Shown here: positions 1-10,430 of the stretch, in pieces
Layout: each line of letters starts with the position of its first letter
How positions within the stretch are numbered: the stretch's first letter is position 1
Assembly (NCBI GenBank): GCA_949152475.1
Contig: OX424566.1
Coordinates: 32,216,423 to 32,280,422, forward strand
Source: Terebella lapidaria
Taxonomy: Eukaryota > Annelida > Polychaeta > Terebellida > Terebellidae
Direction of reading: 5' to 3'
Length of the DNA: 64,000 nt
The notes under the pieces: generated by a model
Seen by the model: the letters and a program-made list of their open reading frames with translations, nothing else
Database searches by the model: none
Told to the model about the DNA's origin: nothing
Made by a program: the position numbers and the translations under genes

Positions 1-611
1 AAGCATGTCAAAATTCTGATGGAGCATGCTTACATGTACTTCTAAAGCAGATCATAGCACGACAAGGACTCCTCCTCAATGGATCTCAGCTCATTCACAT
101 CCACAACTCTCACCCACAATGATACCGTAAACAAGTGGCTCTGCTGAGATCCCTTCAACAACCCGCGTGTTCCTGTAAGTTCAGTTTTGGTATGGCAAAT
201 AGTTTGAGCCCATTGATTTCAGAGGGGAACGACGGGCTTGAAATCTCCTAAATGTCAGCTCGGATCGTGCTGCTGTTCCGGAGGGATTGCTCAAATTGAT
301 CTACTATGATTTCAAGCAATTTGCTGGCTTAGAATGTGTGGACATGGTGGGTTTAAGCTGTACAACTGTGCCAAATGAAAACATCATAGGTGTGACAGAC
401 TGACCAAATATTCTACTTGCACAAGAAATGAACCTTAAAATAACTGCTCATATACTGCCATGCCCTTGTTAAATAAAGCAAACTAAATGTTTGAAGGTGT
501 TTTACACATGTGTTGATTATTCATATTGCAAAGAACCACGGTATACAAGTAGTTATTATGTGCGTGTTATATATCCGATACATCACGATATATAATCCAG
601 TTTATGGATAC

Positions 612-676
612 ATTCACTACATTGTACATGGTAGCCATATAACCAGGATTCACTACATTGTACATGGTAGCCATAT
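612..676. repeat. 29-bp direct repeat, two copies
   Basis: The 29-bp block beginning ATTCACTACATTG and ending AGCCATAT occurs at 612-640 and again at 648-676, identical, with a 7-base spacer. The rest of 1-1079 shows no gene: ORFs are short, unconserved and overlap on both strands. Confidence 0.85.
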
Positions 677-1079
677 TGAATCTATAAAAATTAAAGGTTG
701 TACTTATATATTGGTCCACTGTTGCCTTCCTCGAATTCCTTGGGTCACAAAACCAGGATGTGGACACCCAAATTTTGTATATGTTTGTCATACATGTACA
801 CGTAGAAGCCGAAATAATCTCGATGGAGTATATTGTTGATATAAAAGAATAGCTACATGTGGTTGGTTAAAGCGGTATTTGCACTTAGTTACTAATATTT
901 GTTCGAATTGAAAAACCAGCTCAGTCGACAAAATTATATCAAAACAATTAAGTATGATCCCCAAAATCGCATACACATGGCTATTTATGCGCTGTTTCAC
1001 CCGAAACAGAAGGCTAAAATTGGTGTTTACATCAAGATTGACAGGCGCGCAAGTTTATGTTTATGTTTGACACAAAGCC

Positions 1080-2085
1080 AAGCCAGCAGCTATAAGAAAA
1101 TGGTCGGAACGCCTCAACGTTGCGCCAAATGATTTGAATTGGATAAACATTTTCTCCCGACCATATCTGGTGACTCACAACACCAAGCTGCTCGCATTTC
1201 AATTTAAATTTCTACACAGAATAGTGCCAAACAACTACTCACTGCATATCATGAGCATTGTAGATGACAACACTTGCCGAAACTGTGAAGGCATTGAGAC
1301 GATCGAACATCTCTTTTATGACTGCCCATATGTGATAAGGTTTTTAGACGCACTTGGAAATTGGTTTAATTCTATACACTCCACCACCTTCTTACTAACT
1401 AAAACAGTTGTATTTTTCGGCCTAGCAGATGATAGTAACGCCAGCACCTCAACCTTCAATCACGTTCTCTTATTCGCGAAGTACTACGTCCACCGAAATC
1501 ATATTAACAAAACAGCACCTTGTTTGTCACATTTTAAAGTGATGTTGGCAGGAAAACTATTTTTTCCAAATCAATTACATATATGCCTGTGGTCTCAGAA
1601 TAATAGGTTGCAAAACGAACTTTGCTTGATCAAATGGATAAATCAAGCATTTGACAGTACTAGCAGCCGCTTTTTTTTGTTTTGTGCGCCACTCAGAGTT
1701 ACCTCTGACTTAACCTAGTTCACGCTCGATTGGCTCGAACATACACGAGTAAGCTGGAATCGCACTGCGTCACGGTATACAAAGCACCGAGAATGGCGGT
1801 AATGTAAACAAACTCAAAATATCTCCACCAGAAACTCGCAACGAAATCTATTAGAAAGGGGCGTCTGTTTGGGCATACAAGTGCAGATAAATAACTGTTA
1901 TGTTTTCTTCGTTCGATCAGAAAGATATGGAAAAATCCATAACTTGCTGCCAATATCACTTTAAACACGCACTGAGAAAGCTACTGAAAATAGAATATTT
2001 CAATGCTGTCAACAGAACACAGAAAGTACGCTTCATGGAAATTTGGGGAAAATTGTATTTTGAGATCGACAGATCATTTTTGTAG
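1080..2085 (+). pseudogene. LINE reverse transcriptase, C-terminal fragment (zf-RVT region), split by an inserted element
   Basis: This is the 3' end of a non-LTR retrotransposon. The frame opens near 1080 with no genuine Met (the ORF can be read upstream of the TTG at 1134), so the copy is 5'-truncated and most of the RT domain is missing. It encodes a region ending in the zinc-binding module seen after RT in many LINEs: C-x2-C (CRNC), then H (EHLF) and C (YDC) around 1270-1330. Coding is interrupted at 1537 by a 423-bp TTAA-flanked element and resumes at 1961 as HALRKLLKIEYFNAV and onward, stopping at 2085. Across the interruption the reading frame is continuous if one TTAA is counted, so the LINE copy was still in frame here when it was hit. 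The LINE clade (CR1/L2/RTE-like) cannot be fixed from this fragment. Confidence 0.75.
1538..1960. mobile_element. Short TIR element with TTAA target duplication (copy 1, intact)
   Basis: A 423-bp element starting AGTGATGTTGGCAGG and ending with the inverse CTGCCAATATCACT, so the terminal inverted repeats match over about 15 bases with one or two differences. It is flanked by TTAA at 1534-1537 and 1961-1964. It carries no transposase ORF. A second copy at 16455-16655 plus 32347-32519 confirms both ends, because similarity between the loci starts and stops exactly here. TTAA duplication is typical of piggyBac and Kolobok superfamilies; which one mobilised it cannot be told without an autonomous relative. 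It sits inside LINE coding sequence. Confidence 0.8.
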
Positions 2086-2692
2086 TTACCATTTGTTTAT
2101 GTAACCTAGTGTACGCATTTTTGTTACACACACACAAAAAAAAGTTTATGTTTATGTTTACATTGGAATCAGGTCTTTGAGAGAGCAATCCCTGACACGT
2201 CACACATTCAACCACGGTGGCCAGTCGTTCCGCATTGTTGCTGGTAAGATATCGATTTTAGTATGGTTTGGTGCGTGTCATTATAAACACACTGGATGCG
2301 CCTACGTTCCAATATGGTCCTGGTAAAATGCGATAATTCATACATAGAATATTGGTGTACATTATACTGTACAACACCAGTTTCTCAGAATATTGATTTT
2401 TTCATGACATTGCTGAAAATGCGCGGAATTCGTTATTTTAACTAGCGACAACGCGAAACGAATGGGCAGCGTATATGAGACATCAACACTCACCAAGCTC
2501 ATGTATATGCAAATATCACGCATGGCCGCATGCTAGGCCATCGAATGAACCGACGAAGTGACCGACGAAGTCCCTCGATATTTTAGCTTACAAGACCCGT
2601 GTGTGCTGTTCTATTGTCACTATTTTGAAACTGACATGTCTATCAGTTGATAGGACTCAAAATATGCATAGGCCTAAAAATTATTCTGGGAA

Positions 2693-3098
2693 GTGGAAGG
2701 AAATGAAAGAGCCCCTTTAAATTTCACCTTCAGATATATTGATGGTGTCATATCACGGACTAACCCTAGATTTGGAGAATACCTACACCAGATATATCCA
2801 GACGGATTGAAAAGCAAACAAATTATTTATTCTTCAATGTCAACTTCTTACCTCGATATTTTCCTCGAAATTGACCACAAAGGTAAAGTGTGTACAATGT
2901 TATATGACAAACGTGACGAATCTGGGTTTCCTCTTATCAATATCCATGTCTTGAGCAGTAATATCGCATCTTTACTAGCCCATGGCGTCTGAACATGCGT
3001 GTCGCAGTTTTCCAGCTTTGCCAGATGAATACATCTTACCAGGAACTCATAGCCGGAGCACAGGTTTCGACTTCCAAACTGCTCAAACATGATTGTAT
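2693..3098 (+). pseudogene. Penelope-like reverse transcriptase fragment
   Basis: The translation contains FTFRYIDGVISRTNPRFGEY, SYLDIFLEIDHKGKV and LYDKRDESGFPLIN, a block typical of the RT palm and thumb of metazoan Penelope-like elements. The catalytic YIDD is changed to YIDG, removing the second aspartate. After an in-frame stop at about 2990 the homologous text continues in other frames (a CVSQFSSFAR-like piece, then YQEL...TSKLLKHDC) to about 3098, so at least two frameshifts are present. A related relic lies at 34836-41690. Family assignment comes from recognition of the conserved blocks and would need a profile search to confirm. The interval 2086-2692 shows no gene. Confidence 0.65.
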
Positions 3099-3540
3099 AA
3101 TGTTTAGACTTTAAAATATTTTATGGTAGGCATGGTTGAAGGTTAGTTAAAACCTGTCACATACATGTACATGTATGATGGTGTATATTTTCCCACCATT
3201 GTGATTTTGTGGATATATTTGCACCTAAATTTACAAGTGTGGGTATCAAAGCAAATGCCACTGGCGGGCCAAGAGATGCTCATTATTCCGGAGCACTTGA
3301 TCTCACACTCAATTGCTTGGGTGTACGTGATGTTTAGGTTGCTACAACTTTGTAACTGATAGTATCATCTGGATTTTACCACTTACATGATCTTGATTGG
3401 ATGGATTGTGCCCTTGGTCTTCGGATATGAATTTATGTGTTTGTTGATATAGCTATCCGTGCTCAGCTAGCCGGATACCTGGATTTGAGGTTTCGATTGC
3501 ACTGGAACTTTGATACTACAACGCGTCCCAGAGACTATTA

Positions 3541-4145
3541 TTACCGTTCCAACATTACAATTGGACTCCATGGGTCAGAAAACATGGGGGTCAACACCAA
3601 AATCTCGCTTCGCTCTGCCAGAGAAGCTTACATAATTTTGCGAATTTCACAGGTTTTTTATGACAGCCATATTGAATTCTGAGGCCACTATTAGTGACAG
3701 AGACTCAGCAATATCTTTAGAATATCCTCTGATCGGACACACGGGGGTAGATACCAAAACGTATGCCAGATCATTAGCTGAAATATTGCAAGAAAACGTA
3801 ATTTTGCAAATTTCACCCGTATCGATGGCAGCTATTTTGAATTTCGAGGCAATTAACAGTCACACAGATCCAGCATCACCATTGGATTGCTTAGGTAAGA
3901 AAATGTGGAGGTAGACACCAACATTTTGCCTCTATTAGCCATAGCAGCTGAAATATAGCTGAAAACGTGATTTTACGAATTTCTCGGGTATTCGTGGCAG
4001 CCATATTGGAATTTGAAACAACCAACCGTCACGGAAACTCAGCAATATCACCATCAGATTCCTTGGGTCAGAAAACATAGGAATAGACACTAAGATCACC
4101 AACATAGGTGCTAATTCGCTTATAAATGGCAGCCATCTTGGATTT
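3541..4145. repeat. Degenerate ~167-bp tandem repeat, about 3.5 units
   Basis: The landmark GGCAGCCATATTGAATTT recurs with changes near 3662, 3827, 3996 and 4128, giving spacings of 165, 169 and 132. A second landmark (TTGGATTCCTTGGGTCAGAAAACAT and variants) recurs near 3560, 3880 and 4055. A diverged piece of the same text (CCTTGGGTCACAAAACCAGG) appears at about 740. The overlapping small ORFs are by-products of the repeat. From 4146 to 5380 I see nothing recognisable. Confidence 0.6.
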
Positions 4146-5377
4146 TTGGGAAAACCCCCATGGGATTGATGGGGACTTTTTTGTGGGTTATCTATAGGGT
4201 CTCCAGAGTCACTGTGCAAAACTTCAGCTTTGACACCCAAATGACAACCTTATGGGCTTTTTTGACCTAATTTTGATAGACTAAATGGATTCTCGGAAGT
4301 AATAACAGATGTTCCCCAAAAAACACTGGTATCCGCGTTTGTCAAAAATGTTTTGACATGATTAATCGCTCTCTTGGTCGAAATGCAATGGTAAACAATT
4401 CGCCGCCATTTGCAATCGTAATTATCCCCTCTGCGCATGCGCTGATTTTCCACCCGCATCCCATATGTATAAACACAAGCACGTGCATGATGAAAATGAT
4501 GTTTAAGTGTTAAATTGTATTAGAAAACCTTGGAATTTTCGCAAATATTGGAAAAAAAACTTTTGGAGACCACACAATAACCAAGCAATATGCCAAGTTT
4601 TGGGACCACAGGAATGAGCTTTCGGCGGAGAAGTTTCTGACAGATCTGAGTCAGTGAAACATGGGGCGACAGACACAGACACCGTGGTAATCCACCCCAA
4701 TAGCCGATGAGCTAAAAACGTGGATGGGGACCATTAACACAGATGCCATAACCTCATTGAATACAACCTGGCGGCTAGGGTTAATGTGAAACAAAATATC
4801 CGTGTTATTTTATGTAACATATGGGATGAATGAAATGTGACTCAACACCACCACGGATCTTTGATGAAATTCAGCCACAAAGGCCACATCTGTTCTAGTG
4901 CCCGTAACACTTTCTTTATGGGTGAGCATCAATCATTCTTGCATTAGGAGACTGACATTAGGTGGGGATCCCGGTCGCACACTGTTCACATTAATAAAAT
5001 TGAGTTGTACCTTGCTACGAAGTGCTAGATGATGCAGATTGCATTGGTATTTCATTGGTTTGATGTTTGAAATATAAGACAGGATAAACCATTACATTTA
5101 AACATTTGGAACAATAATAAACCTGTTAAGAATAAAAAGCTAAGAGTAAAAACACACAAATTATAACACTTGACCAAAGTCGATATATTTGCTGTATATT
5201 ATTTATACAGTATGGATTCAATGTGTCCACTTCCAGTCACTTTGTTCAAAACATATATAGTGCATGACATATATCAAGACATATAGTGCATGCTCAGCCT
5301 GTGGTCGGTGGAGGTATTTTATAACAATAGAGCATGATTCTATTGTTATGGTGAAGTACTTATCTTACGGGGGAACC

Positions 5378-5452
5378 TGTTGTGAGGTATCTATCTAAGA
5401 TAGTAACCTCCCAGCGAGGTAGATAGGTTTCTATCTTAGACAGGGACCTATG
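5378..5452. repeat. Imperfect palindromes
   Basis: Around 5382-5410 the sequence reads GAGGTATCTATCTAAGATAG followed by TAACCTC, an imperfect palindrome. A related but broken arm (GAGGTAGATAGGTTTCTATC) follows. It resembles the better preserved palindromes at 7965-8046. From 5453 to 6636 nothing gene-like is visible. Confidence 0.5.
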
Positions 5453-6636
5453 AAAGCAAATTCAAACAACCGATACAGTAGAGTAGTTTATTACATGTTA
5501 AACGTCAATTTTCCAGCATACACATTCATCACTACATGTGTACAATGTATCATGATTATATTACTCGATGTACATAAACTTATCGTGGACAGCTAATCGT
5601 TGCGTTTATGGTGCGTGAGTTTAATCCATTGGTTTCGAACAGTTTTTGGTTAACATTTTGATATTTGCTTCATGGAATCATCCGCCTTCGAGAAATCCAG
5701 TGAAAACGTATATATCCACAATATCCTTGGAATTCCGTAGGTTTTGATAATAATCCTGCAATATTCCACATACATATATATCCGCAGCTGTACCGGAATC
5801 CTAGAAAAGCCTCCAGAGATCACGCGTAGCGTAACTTTCCTGCAAACATGAATGGAATATAAACAGACACGAATGTTTAATTTTTCCCTTTGTCTAAATG
5901 TAGATTATAGCTATTCAGCATATGTATTATGGCAACAATTTGAACAGAACTTTCACATGGCCATACAATGCGATAACATAAAAAGTTTAGAAAAAACTTT
6001 CACTTACGGGTCGTACGTTGAGTCATGGGAGTCCTGGATCGAACTTTAGAATCGGTCGTAGTGATTTTACGAGGAATTCTGCCTGTAAATACATGTAGAT
6101 AAATCGTTTTCATTCCCTTACAAATATTGAAATAACGGGAGGTTGAGCATATTTGTTCGCGCAAAAAGCATGATTCAATTCTTTGTACACGGGTACAGCC
6201 CGTCAGATAATGCAGAAAGAGAAAATGCTAATTTGGTTTCGAATTCAAAGAAATAAATAAGGCCACATGTAGCGCAGGTTACTCTTTCTTGTAAATTCAA
6301 TGATGATTAAAAATGTGCCAGACTGATTAAATTTGATAGGCCTATACATTCAGTGGGCGACTAGTATTAGAAGAGTAAGGTGAAATAAGTCTGGCATATT
6401 ACTCACCGGTTTAGTAATGTGGTCATCCCCAGGAATAAGGTTCTGCAACTGTATCCAACAAACAAGCGCGTCATAACACGCATTCATATCCGCATGCGGC
6501 GTTATCCAGGTGTTGCATTTTTTCATCACGGAAAGTTGATGTCACGTAGCTTGCTATTTCAAAGTGAGAGCGCCTCTTGCCGCCTTCGCTTTTATAGGGT
6601 TCCATTTGAGCAATACTCACAAACGCGTTACGTATG

Positions 6637-6733
6637 GGATAATGACCAAGGTTGAGTGATTCGCCCAGATAAAACCCTGAGCGCGAAGCGCGAAGGTTTT
6701 ATCGGGCGAATCACGAAACCGTGGTCATTATCC
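6637..6733. repeat. Fold-back hairpin, ~40-bp arms
   Basis: The left arm 6637-6676 (GGATAATGACCAAGGTTGAG...) pairs with the right arm 6695-6733 (...CCGTGGTCATTATCC) with only a few mismatches and one extra base. The loop is 18 bases and contains GCGCGAAGCGCG, itself palindromic. A similar CGCGCTTCGCGCTC insert occurs in the element at 8397-9272. It looks like a small fold-back or MITE-type element. From 6734 to 7964 I see no gene. Confidence 0.75.
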
Positions 6734-7964
6734 GACATAGTGCATGATTCTCCCTCCCACACAACCCCAGCCCCATGCACCACCCCCACCCTTACACACC
6801 CCTCTCATAAATACTCAGTCGTTGAGTTCACAAACAACTCCTTGATATACATATATTGTGGACTCGCATTGTGCCTTTGAGTTGTTTTCTCTCTCAATAA
6901 CTCAAATGCTGCCAGAGGGGCGCTTACCTTGCCACGGAAAGCTCCGTGACATTCAGGTTCATGCAACACATAAACGCGTGTTCTGGATATAAACGCTTAT
7001 TCGCTGGATACAATTGCAAACACTTATTGATGTGTATGGCGCAAAAGGAAACCAGCGAAGTGGTGAGTTATTTACCAATTCATTCCGGCCCAAACAGCGT
7101 ATGCTGCGCTTTCTTATATTTTCAATTGTGATAAAGATTGCAGACGGATTACAGTAAATGCAGCTAGTGATCGAATTGTATTAGAGCGCAGCATATATCC
7201 TACTTGGGTCCTGATTTCGGTTTGGAAGAAAATTAGCATTCTGAATATATTAACTAACTGGCTCGCCGCTGTATATGTATGCAATACAATATATGTAAAA
7301 CGGATATATTACTATCATGCATTCCTCATTTCCTGCTAAAAATGAAACAGATTTGTATACGCGTATCTACAGGATTGCTGGTAAAACCATTACGACGACT
7401 CCTAAATACATGCATGTACCCGTGGCTTGATTTCACAACTGGTAGGCGTGTTCATTTCTGTCCTAATCGTGCATTATATATGTCCATCTGAATGTAATGT
7501 TCATATTGTTTTCATAATACATATAATAATGTGATAAATATATATTATGTCCTACATTTAGAAACAAAAACATACACATTCCATTGTTATTTGCAGGGAA
7601 ACTACAATATACGTCTATATCATCTCTGGAGGATTCCGTGGATATACGTATATGTGGCATATCGCAGGATTAATGTCAAAACATACAAAACTCCCGGGAC
7701 TGTGGACCTTTTCCAAGACCACATTCACTGGATTTCACAAAGGAATTTGCATAGGATTTTTACAGAATGCCGATATCTTCATGAACCAAATATCAAAAAC
7801 ATATCCACAAAACGGTGCCCACGGACAAGCCTTACCATTGAATTGTCGTCAAATGTTGTAATTAATGTGTGATTGTGCGCTTTCATATGTGAATCCATAA
7901 AACCTATGTATCGTGGCCTATCTATGTGTTAAATGCTCTTTCTTATTCCAGCGATCTGGCGGGA

Positions 7965-8046
7965 GGTTATTTTCTAGATAATAACCTCCGGGCAGGTTAA
8001 TATCTAGATATTAACCTCCGGGCAGGTTAATATCTAGATATTAACC
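7965..8046. repeat. Three consecutive 22-bp palindromes, 30-bp period
   Basis: Palindromes lie at 7965-7986 (GGTTATTTTCTAGATAATAACC, nearly perfect), 7995-8016 and 8025-8046 (both GGTTAATATCTAGATATTAACC, perfect). They are separated by 8-base TCCGGGCA spacers, an exact 30-bp period. Each can form a full hairpin or bind a symmetric dimer. No gene adjoins. Confidence 0.9.
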
Positions 8047-8265
8047 TCCCGTTCCGGCTCGCTGCACACGACTCGGGTTTTTAGCTCGGATAACGACTCA
8101 TACAAACAATGGGCCGCACACCAAATCATGCATTATTAAGGGGAGAAAACATCTCAAAGGCACAGTACGAGTCCACCAGAAACATAGCCTAATTAGTCAA
8201 TTGGAACCATGTATACTGTAGCCATAACAACAGAATAAGAAAACGCGGGATATACCACTACAGAC

Positions 8266-8277
8266 GGGGGGGGGGGG
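8266..8277. other. 12-base G run
   Basis: An uninterrupted run of twelve G on the plus strand, just left of the TIR element. It is a likely slippage or sequencing-sensitive site; no function is inferred. Confidence 0.9.
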
Positions 8278-8396
8278 CGACAATTGGATATCCCGAGTTC
8301 TTACAGTATAATAGACACGCTCGAATAATTATGTGCATGTTGGATCGTATGATCGAGATTGGAAGCCCGATCGAGGGGGTGGGTGCATGCTCTATG

Positions 8397-9272
8397 TAGG
8401 ATATGGCCCGCGGTTTCGGCTTTCGGTCAGATAGACCCCTCGCGCTTCGCGCTCGGGCTCTATCTCACTGTTGTGATACTGGATGCACTAACGATCGTTA
8501 GTGCATCCCACAATGGCCGACAGTAAACACGATCAGTTTGGTTTTTAATCGTATTCTATCTAATAACAGGTCCATTTGAGATAAATGGACACTCTGAAGG
8601 TAGCTTAGTGTTTTGGTCAAAGACATGCGTAGTTATTCCAAGCAGATCACGCTTCTTTGTTTAGATATGTTGAGGAAAAGAATTAGCGATGAGATTCACC
8701 AACGACAAAAGTGAGATTCCCTAACGATATAGGCCTAATACGTGTATATTGTAATACGTCCATATCATACACCATTGTGAATTCGTTGATTTATGCGACA
8801 TAAATTAGCGAATGTCACATCAAAAATAGGAAATCTGTATCAGAAGATCATCTATACACATCAATACATGTAAATTGGTACTTTATTTCACGTTTAACAT
8901 TTAAATAACGTAGATTTGAATCAATAAAGAAAAGATCGTTAGGGAATCTTCACATGTTCGTTAGGGAATCTTCGATTTTACAAAAACAATCGTTAGGGAA
9001 TCTTTCGGGTTTTTTTCAGACGAGTTTTTCATGCTCAAACCAACATAAATCGCCATGTATTTGCAATAAACGGTTGTTTCGTGTGCATAAGAATCAGCAG
9101 ATGTATGTGTGTATCGATCACAATCGTAATTATCGGGAAAATGAAGAAAATTCAAACGAACCGCGAGTGGGTTTGCCATTGCGGGATGCACTAACGATCG
9201 ACGATCGTTAGTGCATCCAGTCTCACCACAGTGTATCTGACCGAAAGCCTCAACCTGGGGCCCTATCCTTTA
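8397..9272. mobile_element. Non-autonomous DNA element with long TIRs and subterminal repeats
   Basis: Left end 8397-8433 and right end 9234-9272 are inverted copies (shared core GGCTTTCGGTCAGATA). The match continues inward through CACTGTTGTGATACTGGATG against its inverse near 9205-9233, giving roughly 60-base arms. The left arm alone holds a ~30-base insert at 8434-8464 containing CGCGCTTCGCGCTC. Just inside each arm lies a palindrome, TAACGATCGTTA at 8489-8500 and TAACGATCGACGATCGTTA at 9192-9210. The motif CGTTAGGGAATCTT occurs at about 8938, 8960 and 8992, with inverse or degenerate forms near 8692 and 8711. Such subterminal repeats are common transposase-binding sites. No transposase ORF is present, and the target duplication is not clear. 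Confidence 0.7.
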
Positions 9273-9991
9273 CTTAGTCTTCATCATGACCAACCGTAGA
9301 ACCATAATGGTCACTTTTATGGTGCCATTAACCATCAAGGATTCATAAATTTTTCATCCTAACATAATAGTTGCACTGGGGTCACGAAAACAGGGCTGAT
9401 ATGAGCTGACACCTCATATCGGAAAAGAAGTGTGTAACTTAAGTTAGCATATGATACCTATAATGTCATAGAATATAACATGGGTATAACGTAGGCTGTT
9501 AGACAAAGGTGTACACTATGTTTTTGTTATTGTATACTATATTTAACAATTACTAATTTTTACTGAGGTCATTGTGTTGTTTTACAGATCCATGAAATAT
9601 CCCAGTAAATTTATTTCTGGGTCTGTAAATCAACAAAATGACGGACAGAAACAGTCATTAGCTGTTTTATTATATAATTCGAGGTATGTTAAAGAATTTG
9701 CCAAGTCTTAGAACTTCTTCCAGCACTCGTTACCTCAATATTAACTCAGTCCACGATTTAAGACATGTTCATCATCGTTTATTATTGCGAAACGATTAAA
9801 TCTACTCACGCTCGTCTCGGCCATGATGATTATTAATCTCAGGACCGATAGAAATGCGAAAAAGTCATAAAATGATGCAACACAAGAAAGACAATGTTTC
9901 GGCACCTGTCGCTTTTCTGTCAGCTGTCATTCTGACAGTAGTGACTTCTGTGTCTCACAAAACACTCGCTCGTGATTGACTATGAATGAAT

Positions 9992-10250
9992 GTGGCGCAC
10001 GATATCCGGCCAGTGGTACATCATTCGCCTCACAAATGAGTGGTCCCGGGTTCTATCCCAGGTGCTGGGTGAGCATCAGGGTTGCAGTACCAGGATTTCC
10101 AGGGGTATGGAAGCTAATAGATGTACCCTGATCTGCTTCAGGTCGCTATGGAAATCCTGACAATGCAGGACATCCCACTGAAGATGAGCACGTGTACATT
10201 CGTGGTTTATCCTGAGGGCTCATCCCTGTCAATAAATTCAATCCTATTCT
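9992..10250 (+). mobile_element. tRNA-Val-derived SINE (probable)
   Basis: The segment 10006-10070 resembles a valine tRNA: an A-box-like AGTGGTACATCATTCGCC, CTCACA in the anticodon region, and a B-box GGGTTCTATCCC in a GTCCCGGGTT context. It lacks proper acceptor pairing, so it is not a working tRNA. About 180 bases of unrelated body follow, ending in AATAAATTCAATCC. The tRNA-like head plus body is the layout of a SINE. The interval 9273-9991 shows no gene. Confidence 0.5.
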
Positions 10251-10324
10251 CGACCGGTCAATACCGTAAATTTATAACTCGTCAATACGCGTGATGCGTA
10301 GAAGCTTCCACTGTTTGTGAAAAT

Positions 10325-10430
10325 GATTCTGATGATGCCAATGGAAAACCCAGCTTGAAGAATGTTTGGAACAGAAACAAAGCCAGTGTATTCGTGTCCA
10401 ATCCAAAGCCACACTGGCGTGAAGAGAATG
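10325..10430 (+). repeat. Very diverged copy of the 360-bp repeat family (tentative)
   Basis: Words TGATGATGCCAAT, CAGAAACAAAGCC and CACACTGGCGTGA appear in the same order as in the 360-bp family at 12988, 35034 and 61548, with unmatched sequence between. The small ORFs here are not conserved. From 10431 to 12987 I see no gene, RNA gene or clear repeat. Confidence 0.35.

Noticed and set aside
899-1132. 77-codon ORF as LINE N-terminal coding
   Set aside because: It is in a different frame from the LINE text and lacks RT motifs. LINE-like coding begins near 1080 in the other frame.
7965-8046. CRISPR-like regular repeat
   Set aside because: The 8-base spacers are identical, the repeats are palindromes, and the genome is eukaryotic.
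8938-9005. Telomere-like TTAGGG motifs
   Set aside because: TTAGGG occurs only within CGTTAGGGAATCTT, is not in tandem, and belongs to the TIR element.
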